Positions 22,181-28,846 of a DNA stretch of 28,846 nucleotides are shown piece after piece. The stretch spans positions 1 through 28,846 of the forward strand of contig UQGJ01000031.1 in assembly GCA_900540545.1 (NCBI GenBank), given 5' to 3'. Source of the stretch: an uncultured Eubacteriales bacterium. GTDB lineage: Bacteria; Bacillota; Clostridia; Oscillospirales; Oscillospiraceae. Position 1 is the stretch's first letter; each line of letters opens with the position of its first letter. A model generated the notes under the pieces. That model saw only the letters and a program-made list of their open reading frames with translations. It was not told the DNA's origin and ran no database searches. Made by a program: the position numbers and the translations under genes.

Positions 22181-22210
22181 GACCGGCGGGAGCCACAGCT
22201 CCCGCCGGTC
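22181..22210 (-). terminator. Intercistronic hairpin between the permease and the response regulator
   Basis: A perfect 12-bp stem (22181-22192 with 22199-22210) with a 6-base loop. On the minus strand no U-run follows, so it is more likely a processing or mRNA-stability stem, or an attenuator, than a full terminator. On the + strand GGTTTTG follows. A weaker GGCGCG/CGCGCC stem lies nearby at about 22143-22162. Confidence 0.5.
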
Positions 22211-22224
22211 GGTTTTGTCGGTTT

Positions 22225-23094
22225 TCAGCCCTTGATGGCGCCCGCCGTCAGGCCCTTGATGATGTGCTTTTGCAGGCACACGTACACGATGAGGACCGGG
22301 ATGACGATGAGGACCACCGAGGCCGCCATCAGGCCGTAGTTCACGCCGGCCTGGGAGGAGATTTCGTTCAGCAGCAGGGTGATGGTCTTTTCCTTGGGGT
22401 AGCGGAGGAAGAAGCTCTGGGTGAACAGGTCGTTGTAGCTCCACAGGAAGGAGAAGATGGCCACCGTGGCGAAGGAGGACTTGGCGGCGGGGATGATGAT
22501 GTGGAAGTACACCTGGAACACATTGCACCCGTCCAGATAGGCCGACTCCTCCAGGTCGATGGGCACCGACTGGATGAAGCCCATGAGCACGATGATGGCG
22601 AAGCACAGGTTGCCCGCGATTTGGGGCAGGATCGTCGCCAGAATGGACAGCCAGCGGTTGCCGGTGGAGGCGATGCCCATGGCAACCTCCATGCGGAACA
22701 CGGGGATGATGGTGGAGAACACGGGGAACATCATGCCGGCCATGATAAGGCTGTACAGGAGGTTGCGGCCCCGGAAGCGGTAACGTACCAGCCCGTAGGC
22801 TGCCAGACCCGCCAGCAGGACCACCGCGATGGTGACGGTGACAGAGACGATGATGCTGTTGAGATAGGCGTTCTTGAAGTCGAACCGGTCCATGGCCAGG
22901 GCGTAGTTGGCCATGGTGAAGCCGTTGCCCGCGGTGGGGATGGAGAAGGAGTCCTGGCGGATGAGACCGGTCTCCCGGAAGGAGTTGATGATGACCCAGA
23001 AGAAGGGGTACAGGGTGGTGACGGCCCAGAAGCACAGCACCACGTAGGTGATGATTTTACTGGGCTTGATGGGCTTGTGATGATTCAGTGTCAT
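22225..23094 (-). CDS. Sugar ABC transporter permease (MalG/LacG-like, CUT1)
   Basis: A 289-residue inner-membrane permease with six predicted helices; the first is at about residues 14-36 (IITYVVLCFWAVTTLYPFFW). The EAA loop that contacts the ATPase is visible as EESAYLDGCNVFQVYFHIIIP near residues 182-202, and the protein ends AGAIKG, the common KGLTAGAVKG-type tail of this family. It starts 14 bases after the stop of the MalF-like permease with a GGGGGG-rich ribosome site. No ATPase gene lies in the cluster; CUT1 systems of clostridia often share one MsmX-like ATPase encoded elsewhere. Confidence 0.94.
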   Translation of the reverse strand: MTLNHHKPIKPSKIITYVVLCFWAVTTLYPFFWVIINSFRETGLIRQDSFSIPTAGNGFTMANYALAMDRFDFKNAYLNSIIVSVTVTIAVVLLAGLAAYGLVRYRFRGRNLLYSLIMAGMMFPVFSTIIPVFRMEVAMGIASTGNRWLSILATILPQIAGNLCFAIIVLMGFIQSVPIDLEESAYLDGCNVFQVYFHIIIPAAKSSFATVAIFSFLWSYNDLFTQSFFLRYPKEKTITLLLNEISSQAGVNYGLMAASVVLIVIPVLIVYVCLQKHIIKGLTAGAIKG

Positions 23095-23108
23095 ATCCGC
23101 CGCCCCCC

Positions 23109-24005
23109 TTAAATGTCGTCCCGGGGCTTGAAGACCCGGTTGGCGATGTTGGACAGCACCACGCCCAGCACCACGATGAGGATGGCGATGGCGGAGCCGT
23201 AGTCCACGTTGCCGCGGTTGAAGGTCTGGTCATACATGTACGTGCCGGTGAGCCAGCCCTGGTTCTTGGGCATACCCGCCCCAAACATGACCCAGGGCAG
23301 GTCAAAGACCTTCAGCGCGCCGGTGATGGCCAGCACCAGGCAGGTGCACAGCACGTTGCGCAGCATGGGCAGGGTGATGTACCGCACGGTGGTGAGGCCG
23401 GAGGCCCCGTCCAGGCTGGCCGCCTCGTAGAGGTCGCCGGAGATGTTGTTGAGGCCCGTGACCAGAATGACGAAGTAGAAGCCCACGTACTGCCACATGA
23501 CCGGCATGAACATGGTAAAGAGGAAGTGGGCCTGGTCCTTCCAGTCGATGTTCTTGGTGATGGCCCCCATACTGAGTAAGAGCTGGTTCACCATGCCGCC
23601 CTTGAAGAGGAAAATCAGGTTGAACATGAGGCCCAGGGCGGTGGCGGAGATGACGATGGGGAAGAAGTAGAGGGTCCGGAACACCTGGGCGCCCACCCGG
23701 ATGGAGTCCACCAGCAGGGCCAGCACCAGGGCGATGCCCACCTGGAACACGATGGTGCAGATGGTGAGCAGGATGGTGTTCCACAGGGCGGTCCGCAGAT
23801 AGGGGTCGGTGCAGAGAGTGACAAAGTTGGCGTACCACGGGTCGTTGAGCCCCTTGGCCGGCGTGCCCAGTCCTGTGATGTCGGAAAAGCTGTTGATGAT
23901 GTTTTGAACGAAGGGGTAGTAGAGGTACACGATCAGAAAGAGGAAGGCCGGCACCAGAAAGACGATCAGCGGAGCTTTCTTTTTATACAGCGTGGAGCCA
24001 CCCAT
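23109..24005 (-). CDS. Sugar ABC transporter permease (MalF/LacF-like, CUT1)
   Basis: A 298-residue permease partnering the following gene. Helix 1 is APLIVFLVPAFLFLIVYLYYPF (about 11-33). The EAA motif is in LYEAASLDGASGLTTVRYITLPML near residue 200. The C-terminal helix ends SNIANRVFKPRDDI. I chose the ATG at 24005, with GGGAG ten bases upstream; an upstream extension would run into the hairpin behind the binding protein. The transported sugar cannot be told from the permeases. Confidence 0.94.
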   Translation of the reverse strand: MGGSTLYKKKAPLIVFLVPAFLFLIVYLYYPFVQNIINSFSDITGLGTPAKGLNDPWYANFVTLCTDPYLRTALWNTILLTICTIVFQVGIALVLALLVDSIRVGAQVFRTLYFFPIVISATALGLMFNLIFLFKGGMVNQLLLSMGAITKNIDWKDQAHFLFTMFMPVMWQYVGFYFVILVTGLNNISGDLYEAASLDGASGLTTVRYITLPMLRNVLCTCLVLAITGALKVFDLPWVMFGAGMPKNQGWLTGTYMYDQTFNRGNVDYGSAIAILIVVLGVVLSNIANRVFKPRDDI

Positions 24006-24040
24006 GATTATCACTCCCGTTTTCGCAATTTGGACAGAAG

Positions 24041-24070
24041 AAGGGGCTGTGCTTTTTGACACAGCCCCTT
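24041..24070 (-). terminator. Attenuating hairpin between binding protein and permeases
   Basis: AAGGGGCTGTG (24041-24051) pairs with 24060-24070 around an 8-base loop. On the minus strand it follows the binding-protein stop by 17 bases and is trailed by only a weak CTTCTT. Partial termination or 3'-end protection would give more binding protein than permease, a common arrangement. Confidence 0.65.
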
Positions 24071-24087
24071 TTCTCGACAAGTTATGG

Positions 24088-25434
24088 TTAGTTGAGCTTC
24101 AGGGCGGCGGTGATGGCGGCCTCGGGCGTCATGTCGCCGGTGACGATGTTCTGCACGTTGCCGAAGAGCTCGGCCTTGGCCTCGCTGGTGATGGTGTCCT
24201 GCACGGCGCCGTTGAGTTCGGTGACGCCGGCCATGGCGTCGGCGGCGGACTGCTGGAGGGTGTTCAGGCCGGAGGGCTTGGCGCCGTTCTTCAGAGCGGT
24301 GACCTCGGTGGTGACGAAGGTGGACAGCACGTCGTCAGCAGTCATGTGCTCGACCAGGGCCACGGCGGCGGCCTGCTTGGCGGGATCGTCCCAAGCGCGC
24401 TTGGAGATGAAGTAGCCCATGGAGATACCGCCGATCATGTCGCCGGCCACGCGCTCACCCTGAGCGGGGACGAAGGAGACGGCGTACTCGCCGGCTTCCA
24501 TCTGGGAGGTGTAGTTATCCACGAAGTGGCCCACTTTCCAGGAGCCGTCGATGAGGAACGCGGCCTCGCCGTCGGCGAAAATCTGGACGGTCTCGGGGTC
24601 GGTGGCGGTGAGTGTGTTCTCGGGGAAGAAGCCCTGCTCATAGAGGTACTTCATGTCGTTGAGGCCGTCGATCCACTTCTGGGCGGTGGCGTCCATGACC
24701 AGGTTGCCGTCGGCGTCCAGGGTGGGCAGGTCCAGCTGGTTGGCGCAGGTGCCGTGGTTCATGATCATGAACTCGAACCAGTAGTGGGGGACCTCAAACA
24801 GGGAGCAGGCGATGGGGGTGTAGCCGGCGTCCTTGATGGTCTTGCAGTCGGCCAGGAACTGGTCCCAGGTGTAGTCGGGGCCGGGGACGGCCACACCGGC
24901 GGCCTCCAGGACCTTGGTGTTGACAAACATGGTCTCCCAGAAGCCGGAGGAGGGCACTGCATAGTTCTTGCCGTCGGCGGCGGTGGCGAACATGCCGTCC
25001 TTCATGTTGGTGGCGTAGTCGGGGTAGACGGAGCGGATGGTGTCGATGTCCACCACCTTGCCGGCGGAGATGAAGGGCTCGGCGTCGGCGTTGGTGAAGT
25101 AGAACAGCACGTCGGGCTCGGCGCCGGTCTGGAAGTCGGTGAGGACCTTGGCCTTGAACTCCTCGTTGGAGGTGCCGGAGGCATCCAGGACCTTGTTGCC
25201 GGTGGCGGCCTCGTAGCCGGCGATGGCGTTCTCATAGTTCTTGCGGTTGCCGTCGTCGCCGCCGTAGGTGGTGACCACGGTCAGCTCCACGCCCTTGGCG
25301 GGGGGCTGGGGGTCGGCGCCGCCGGACTTGGTGGGGTCGGGGTTGGTGGCGCCCGTGCCGCCGTTGCAGCCGGCCAGCAGGGACAGGGACAGGACCGCGG
25401 CAAGAGAAGCAGCAAACAATCTGTTCCGTTTCAT
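24088..25434 (-). CDS. Sugar-binding lipoprotein of the ABC transporter (family 1 SBP)
   Basis: A 448-residue extracellular solute-binding protein. The N-terminus MKRNRLFAASLAAVLSLSLL leads to the lipobox LLAGC, so C23 should be lipidated and anchor it to the membrane. A Gly/Pro/Thr-rich linker to about residue 50 precedes the two-lobed binding domain. Family features include VELTVVTTYGGDDG, FKAKVLTDFQTGAEPDVLFYF, DYTWDQFLADCKTIKDAGYTPIA and AFLIDGSWKVGHF. The ATG at 25434 has GGAGG eight bases upstream. It lies between its kinase gene and its permeases, with its own promoter. Confidence 0.94.
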   Translation of the reverse strand: MKRNRLFAASLAAVLSLSLLAGCNGGTGATNPDPTKSGGADPQPPAKGVELTVVTTYGGDDGNRKNYENAIAGYEAATGNKVLDASGTSNEEFKAKVLTDFQTGAEPDVLFYFTNADAEPFISAGKVVDIDTIRSVYPDYATNMKDGMFATAADGKNYAVPSSGFWETMFVNTKVLEAAGVAVPGPDYTWDQFLADCKTIKDAGYTPIACSLFEVPHYWFEFMIMNHGTCANQLDLPTLDADGNLVMDATAQKWIDGLNDMKYLYEQGFFPENTLTATDPETVQIFADGEAAFLIDGSWKVGHFVDNYTSQMEAGEYAVSFVPAQGERVAGDMIGGISMGYFISKRAWDDPAKQAAAVALVEHMTADDVLSTFVTTEVTALKNGAKPSGLNTLQQSAADAMAGVTELNGAVQDTITSEAKAELFGNVQNIVTGDMTPEAAITAALKLN

Positions 25435-25464
25435 TCTAAGTACCTCCATGTCAAATATGTGGTT

Positions 25465-25521
25465 CCGTCAATCTGACGGGGAGCGGGGCTTTGAGCCGTA
25501 GCCCCTTTGTCTGTTATTATA
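25465..25521 (-). promoter_or_regulatory. Promoter/leader of the sugar-binding protein gene
   Basis: A consensus -10 TATAAT lies at 25521-25516 on the minus strand. No good -35 is seen, which suits an activator-dependent promoter such as one driven by the AraC-type response regulator. The leader has the dyad CCGTCA-ATC-TGACGG (25465-25479) and a GGGGCT/AGCCCC stem (about 25484-25505). Confidence 0.55.
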
Positions 25522-25590
25522 CTACTCGGCCGGGCCGGAAAAGCGAATAACCCAAGTTGCCATTTGTTGTACTTGGTTGGCGGTGCGCAC

Positions 25591-25620
25591 AAAAAAAGGC
25601 AGGTCCTCCCGCCTTTTTTT
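25591..25620. terminator. Bidirectional terminator after the histidine kinase gene
   Basis: A stem AGGCAGG/CCCGCCT with the loop TCCT, flanked by seven A residues on the left (25591-25597) and seven T residues on the right (25614-25620). It can stop transcription in both directions, separating the kinase from the binding-protein gene. Confidence 0.85.
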
Positions 25621-25646
25621 GTCATATCATAGCCCGCTGTGTGTAT

Positions 25647-25685
25647 GTCATTGCGAGCCAGTCGGCAGGCTGGCGTGGCAATCCG
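25647..25685. repeat. Short dispersed GTCATTGCGAG/GTGGCAATCC-type repeat
   Basis: The segment reads GTCATTGCGAGCCAGT, CGGCAGG, then CTGGCGTGGCAATCCG. It has imperfect inverted ends (ATTGC/GCAAT, GCCAG/CTGGC). This pattern, TCATTGCGAG...GTGGCAATCC, is a widely recurring intergenic repeat in many bacterial genomes. Here it overlaps the 3' end of the kinase gene and contains its stop codon. Confidence 0.75.
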
Positions 25686-27408
25686 CCCCCGCCGCCTTCG
25701 GCTTGATGGTGATCCTGGCCACCACCTTCCCGTGGCTGACCCCGATTTGGAGCCCGCTGGGCTCCCCGTAGAGGATGCGCAGCCGCTGGTTCACGTTGGC
25801 GATGCCGATGTTGCCCGAGGTCTCCCTGGACGCATCGTAGTCCGGGGCCAGCAGCTTGCGGATGTGGCCCTCGTTCTCAGCCGTCAGGGTCCCCTCGTTC
25901 TCCACGTCGATGTATAAAAGCCCGTTCCGCAGGAAGCTGTGGACGGTGATGCCGCCCCGGCCGCCGGGGCCGATGCCGTGCTCCACGGCGTTTTCGATGA
26001 CGGGCTGGAGGATGAGCCGGGGCACGGGGCAGTCCAGAGTCTCCGGGGCCATGTCCAGGTTCACGGTCAGCCGCTGGCCGAAGCGCTGGTCGATGATGTA
26101 GAGGTAGGCGTTGACGTACCCCATCTCCTCCCGCAGCAGCACCTCCGGCCGCTTGTCCCGGGCCACGGCGGCGTCCATCAGGGTGGACAGGGCCTCGATC
26201 ATCTTGGAGACCTTGGCGTCCCCGTTCATCCGGGCCTCCCAGTTGATGATCTCCAGGGTATTGTTGAGGAAGTGGGGGTTGATGTGGCTTTGCAGGGCCT
26301 TGATACGGGCGTCCCGCAGGGCGATCTCCTCCTGGTAGAGCCGGTCGAACTGGTGCCGGAGCTGGCCGGACATGTGGTTGAAGGAGTCGGTCAGGTACTG
26401 GAACTCCCGGCTGTTGGGCCGGTAGTCCGTCTGGTAGCCCAGCTCCCCACGCTCGATTTCCCCGGCCCCGGCCATCAGGGCCTGGACCGGCTGGGAGACC
26501 TTCCGGTCAAAAAAGACCAGGGCGTAGATGAGCATGGGGATGAGCAGCAGCATCATCACCGCCAGGATGGAGCGGTAGCCAGCGAACTGGGTGAGCAGGG
26601 CGTCGGTGTCCACCCGGACCACGGCGTCCAGCTGGTACTCCCGGTTCTCACCCCCCACGGTGAGGCGGCTGTCCCGGCCCAGGGCCCGCAGGTCGGCGGG
26701 CTCCACCGCCGCCGGCTCCGGCTGGGGCTCGCCCTTCAGGGCCAGGGTCTGCCCGTCCAGATAGACCGTCACGTCGCTGCCCCAGGCCAGGGTCTCCAGC
26801 TCCCCGAAGTAGTAGTCCGGGTTCAGGGCCAGGGCCAGGGTGGCGATGGGGCGGAAGGCGTTGTCCACCACGTTGCGGACCAGATAGAGCTGCTCCCCCC
26901 GCTGTAAGAAGGCCAGCCCCGTGCCCAGACCGTCCGCCTCGGCCGCCACGGCCTCCAGGTCGGCGTCCCAGAAGTCCCGCAGCACGCCGTACTGCAGCCC
27001 CAGCATGGGATTGAAGGTCCCGGCCCGCAGGGTCTGTGGGTCCTCGATAAAGTAGAGGGCCGCGAAGCGGAACCGGCTGTCGTTGCGGTACTGCCGGTCC
27101 AGGAAGCTCTGGGAGGCCCGGTAGAGGGCCGGCCAGGGGGAGGTCCCGGCCTCGTAGGCCGCCCAGGAGGTCTTGACCGTGGTATCGAAGGAGGCGGTGC
27201 GGGAGGAGGTGATGGCGCTGTCCAGCCGGTCGGCGCACATGCGCACGTTAACGGAGAGCTGCCCGGTGAGGTTGTCCACCGCCTGCTGTCCCAGGTTGTC
27301 GGAGATATACCACCCCATGACCCCCAGCACCAGCAGCACCGGCACCAGCCAGCACGCCAGCATGGTCCCCACCATCTGCCACTTCAGCGACCGCGTCCGC
27401 CTCTCCAT
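25648..27408 (-). CDS. Sensor histidine kinase, YesM-like (HAMP, His_kinase, HATPase)
   Basis: A 586-residue membrane kinase. TM1 spans about 13-33, an extracellular sensor about 35-275, TM2 about 280-301, and HAMP about 302-355. The phospho-histidine is H379 in SHINPHFLNNTLE (His_kinase domain), and the ATPase domain has IENAVEHG with N473 and GNIGIANVNQRLRILYG. It should phosphorylate the AraC-type response regulator at 22.0 kb and thereby control the sugar transporter. The start ATG follows GGAGG by nine bases. The last dozen residues, ADCHASLPTGSQ, and the stop come from a dispersed repeat, not from the usual kinase end. Confidence 0.93.
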   Translation of the reverse strand: MERRTRSLKWQMVGTMLACWLVPVLLVLGVMGWYISDNLGQQAVDNLTGQLSVNVRMCADRLDSAITSSRTASFDTTVKTSWAAYEAGTSPWPALYRASQSFLDRQYRNDSRFRFAALYFIEDPQTLRAGTFNPMLGLQYGVLRDFWDADLEAVAAEADGLGTGLAFLQRGEQLYLVRNVVDNAFRPIATLALALNPDYYFGELETLAWGSDVTVYLDGQTLALKGEPQPEPAAVEPADLRALGRDSRLTVGGENREYQLDAVVRVDTDALLTQFAGYRSILAVMMLLLIPMLIYALVFFDRKVSQPVQALMAGAGEIERGELGYQTDYRPNSREFQYLTDSFNHMSGQLRHQFDRLYQEEIALRDARIKALQSHINPHFLNNTLEIINWEARMNGDAKVSKMIEALSTLMDAAVARDKRPEVLLREEMGYVNAYLYIIDQRFGQRLTVNLDMAPETLDCPVPRLILQPVIENAVEHGIGPGGRGGITVHSFLRNGLLYIDVENEGTLTAENEGHIRKLLAPDYDASRETSGNIGIANVNQRLRILYGEPSGLQIGVSHGKVVARITIKPKAAGADCHASLPTGSQ

Positions 27409-27431
27409 GCCCGTCAGCCTCCCATCGTTCC

Positions 27432-27476
27432 AATCGAATCTTAGTATAACATATTGCATTCGTTAATGGAATCTTA
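27432..27476 (-). promoter_or_regulatory. Kinase promoter flanked by direct repeats
   Basis: TATACT (27448-27443, minus strand) is a good -10 with a poor -35. It is flanked by AATCGAATCTTA (27432-27443) and AATGGAATCTTA (27465-27476). These match at 11 of 12 positions and sit 33 bp apart in the same orientation, about three helical turns. Confidence 0.5.
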
Positions 27477-27542
27477 AAGCGCCGTGCCCTAAAATCCTCC
27501 CTATTTGTTGGTATCCTGCCGGTATGAGAGGAGAGAAGCCAC

Positions 27543-28283
27543 ATGAAACCACAGTTCAACACGTTCACGCTCAAGTGTATCGCCCTGGTCTGCATGGTCA
27601 TCGACCACATTGCCCTCTACTTTGAGGGCGCGCCCGTCTGGTTCCACTGGATCGGGCGCATCGCCTACCCGCTGTTCCTGTTCTGCATGGTCTGGGGCTA
27701 CCAGTACACCCGGGACCGAAGGAAGTACCTGCTGCGCCTCTACCTGGCCAGCCTCTTTATGACGGCCTTCGGCTGTCTCGTGGACGCCAGGTTCCCCACC
27801 GAAAACGGCTACGGCAACCACAATATCTTCCTGCCCATGCTCCTGGTGGGGGTCCTCATCAGCGCCATCGAGCAGTACCAAAAAGACCGGAAAAAGGGCG
27901 GGCTTCTGCTGGGCGGCATTTTCCTGGTCCAGTTCCTCTACGTCTGTCTGCCCTTCGCCCGGACGGTGAGCGGCGACGTTCTGACGGGCATTATCCCAAA
28001 CCTGGCCCACAACGAGTACGGCTTCGCCTTCGTGGCCCTAGGCGTTCTCATGTACTTCCTGAAGGAGCGGAAGGACCTTCTGGCCGCCGCCTACATCATC
28101 TTCTGTATCGCCCAGTTCAGCGAGGGCGGCGGTGGGAGTTCCCAGTGGTACATGATTCTGGCCCTGCCCCTGATGCTCCGCTATAACAACGAGAAGGGGC
28201 CTGGGATGAAGTGGTTCTTCTACGTCTTTTACCCGGCGCATACCTTCGCGCTGTTTTATCTGGCGAATTTCGCATTAAAGTGA
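27543..28283 (+). CDS. TraX-family membrane protein
   Basis: A 246-residue polytopic membrane protein resembling the TraX family. Visible family features are the start FTLKCIALVCMVIDHIALYF, the WIGRIAYPLFLFC segment, a basic YLLRLYLASL stretch, and the C-terminal FFYVFYPAHTFALFYL. About seven to eight hydrophobic segments are present. Plasmid TraX acetylates F pilin, but chromosomal relatives in gut Firmicutes have no pilin context and are thought to be acyltransferase-like; the substrate here is unknown. GAGAGGAGAG precedes the start. It is divergent from the kinase gene. A repeat module begins three bases after its stop. Confidence 0.85.
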   Translation: MKPQFNTFTLKCIALVCMVIDHIALYFEGAPVWFHWIGRIAYPLFLFCMVWGYQYTRDRRKYLLRLYLASLFMTAFGCLVDARFPTENGYGNHNIFLPMLLVGVLISAIEQYQKDRKKGGLLLGGIFLVQFLYVCLPFARTVSGDVLTGIIPNLAHNEYGFAFVALGVLMYFLKERKDLLAAAYIIFCIAQFSEGGGGSSQWYMILALPLMLRYNNEKGPGMKWFFYVFYPAHTFALFYLANFALK

Positions 28284-28285
28284 TG

Positions 28286-28383
28286 CCTCCGGCGGGTCCC
28301 CTTTCTTCTCGAAGAAAGGGGACGGAAAGAAGGACCAGGAGGCGGCACGGGCCACGGATGTGGCCCTATCCACCGCCCCCTGG
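28286..28383 (+). repeat. Partial repeat module (terminal hairpins only), related to copies A-C
   Basis: This starts with CCTCCGG as copy B does. It then has a 13-bp perfect hairpin (28296-28308 with 28311-28323) with the same TCTTCTCGAAGA-like tip. A purine linker GGAAAGAAGGA follows. A second hairpin is bounded by CCAGG and CCTGG (28334-28344 with 28373-28383), here enlarged by an inner stem GGGCCAC-GGAT-GTGGCCC (28349-28366). The remainder of the repeat body is missing. The first hairpin may double as the TraX gene's 3' stem. Confidence 0.65.
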
Positions 28384-28416
28384 ACCCCGGGGAACGTCGG
28401 GCGGCGGTACGGTTTT

Positions 28417-28492
28417 CGAGGGGTGGCAAGACTTGAAAGCCGTTGCAGCTCGTATCGGCACACGCTAGAACAACTTCGGCTGCCACCCCTCG
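28417..28492. other. Inverted-repeat element of unknown kind
   Basis: CGAGGGGTGGCA (28417-28428) pairs perfectly with TGCCACCCCTCG (28481-28492). Inside, AGCCG-TTG pairs with CAA-CGGC(T) across a small bulge, giving a 76-base structured unit. Short open frames crossing it have no recognisable protein. From 28493 to 28630 I see only an 8-bp hairpin GGGCGGCC-CTTGT-GGCCGCCC near 28603-28623. Confidence 0.45.
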
Positions 28493-28630
28493 GCATAGGA
28501 ACCGGCAAAACCTGATAGCAGTTGCGTTTTACTCGGTGCAAACGGGCCGCCACAATGTCAGTGCGTTTTTGAATCGGCCTTCCGCCCATTGCCAGTCTGC
28601 ACGGGCGGCCCTTGTGGCCGCCCGCGTCCC

Positions 28631-28846
28631 CGCACCCGCCTTGCCGGGAATCGCCATGTTAGGCGCGCCGCGCCAGCGCGTGGGGGGTGAACAATTGCGG
28701 GTCAGGCCGTAACGGCCGGGGCGGAAGCGGGAAGGCAGACTTGTCACCTCTAGCCGGTTTCAACTGCCATGCTATCGTTGGCGACGCTCTTAGGTCCAGG
28801 GCCCGCAGGCCCTGGTCGTTTCTTCCCAGGGTTCTTTTCGAGAAAA
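28631..28846 (+). repeat. Dispersed hairpin-rich intergenic repeat, copy C (cut by window edge)
   Basis: Same orientation as copy A and closest in sequence to copy B. It contains the palindrome GGCCGTAACGGCC (28705-28717) and the shared GGCAGACTTGTCACCTCTAG block. It also has the hairpin CCAGGGCC-CGCA-GGCCCTGG (28796-28815) and the first arm and tip of the terminal hairpin (28826-28846), where the window ends. Confidence 0.87.

Noticed and set aside
28275..28747. Several short open frames in the right-hand gap
   Set aside because: They cross hairpins and repeat blocks, lack ribosome sites and change frame between repeat copies.

Overview
The window comes from a GC-rich low-GC-phylum relative, most likely a gut Oscillospiraceae-type clostridium (Flavonifractor/Oscillibacter-like). 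The evidence is a clostridial rnfCDGEAB operon, an isoleucine T-box in front of ilvBNC, a YesM/YesN-type two-component system around a CUT1 sugar ABC transporter, a BclA-like collagen protein and strong GGAGG ribosome sites. The genus is inferred from gene content and style, not from any marker gene. No rRNA, tRNA, CRISPR array or transposase gene was seen.

Left part (1-6.1 kb): the end of a BlaR1-type M56 sensor with its BlaI repressor and two palindromic operators. Next comes an iron-sulfur assembly set (iscR, nifS, nifU) on the + strand. Its three genes are separated by minus-strand genes for an RCC1/copper-amine-oxidase-like secreted protein and a collagen-like protein. A shared 10-bp motif lies upstream of all three Fe-S genes and suggests they remain one regulon.

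Middle (6.1-14.7 kb): branched-chain amino acid synthesis. ilvD is divergent from a GntR/FCD regulator, and ilvBNC is read on the minus strand behind an Ile-specific T-box. Between them lie an XRE membrane regulator, a frameshifted VOC fragment and an S-layer-homology protein. DHAD is itself an Fe-S enzyme, so the left-hand assembly genes and ilvD are linked by function.

14.7-20.4 kb: an intact rnfCDGEAB operon (ferredoxin:NAD+ oxidoreductase, ion pump) with its own promoter and a roughly 340-nt leader holding a near-perfect 52-nt hairpin.

Right part (20.7-28.3 kb): a tiny divergent XRE/78-aa gene pair with palindromic operators. Then, on the minus strand, come a histidine kinase, a sugar-binding lipoprotein, two permeases and an AraC-type response regulator. 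A TraX-like membrane protein is divergent from the kinase.

Three intergenic gaps (5.8-6.0, 20.4-20.65 and 28.6-28.85 kb) carry copies of one dispersed, hairpin-rich repeat of about 250 bp. A partial module of it follows the TraX gene. A separate short repeat supplies the stop codon of the histidine kinase. These repeats are the least ordinary part of the window.
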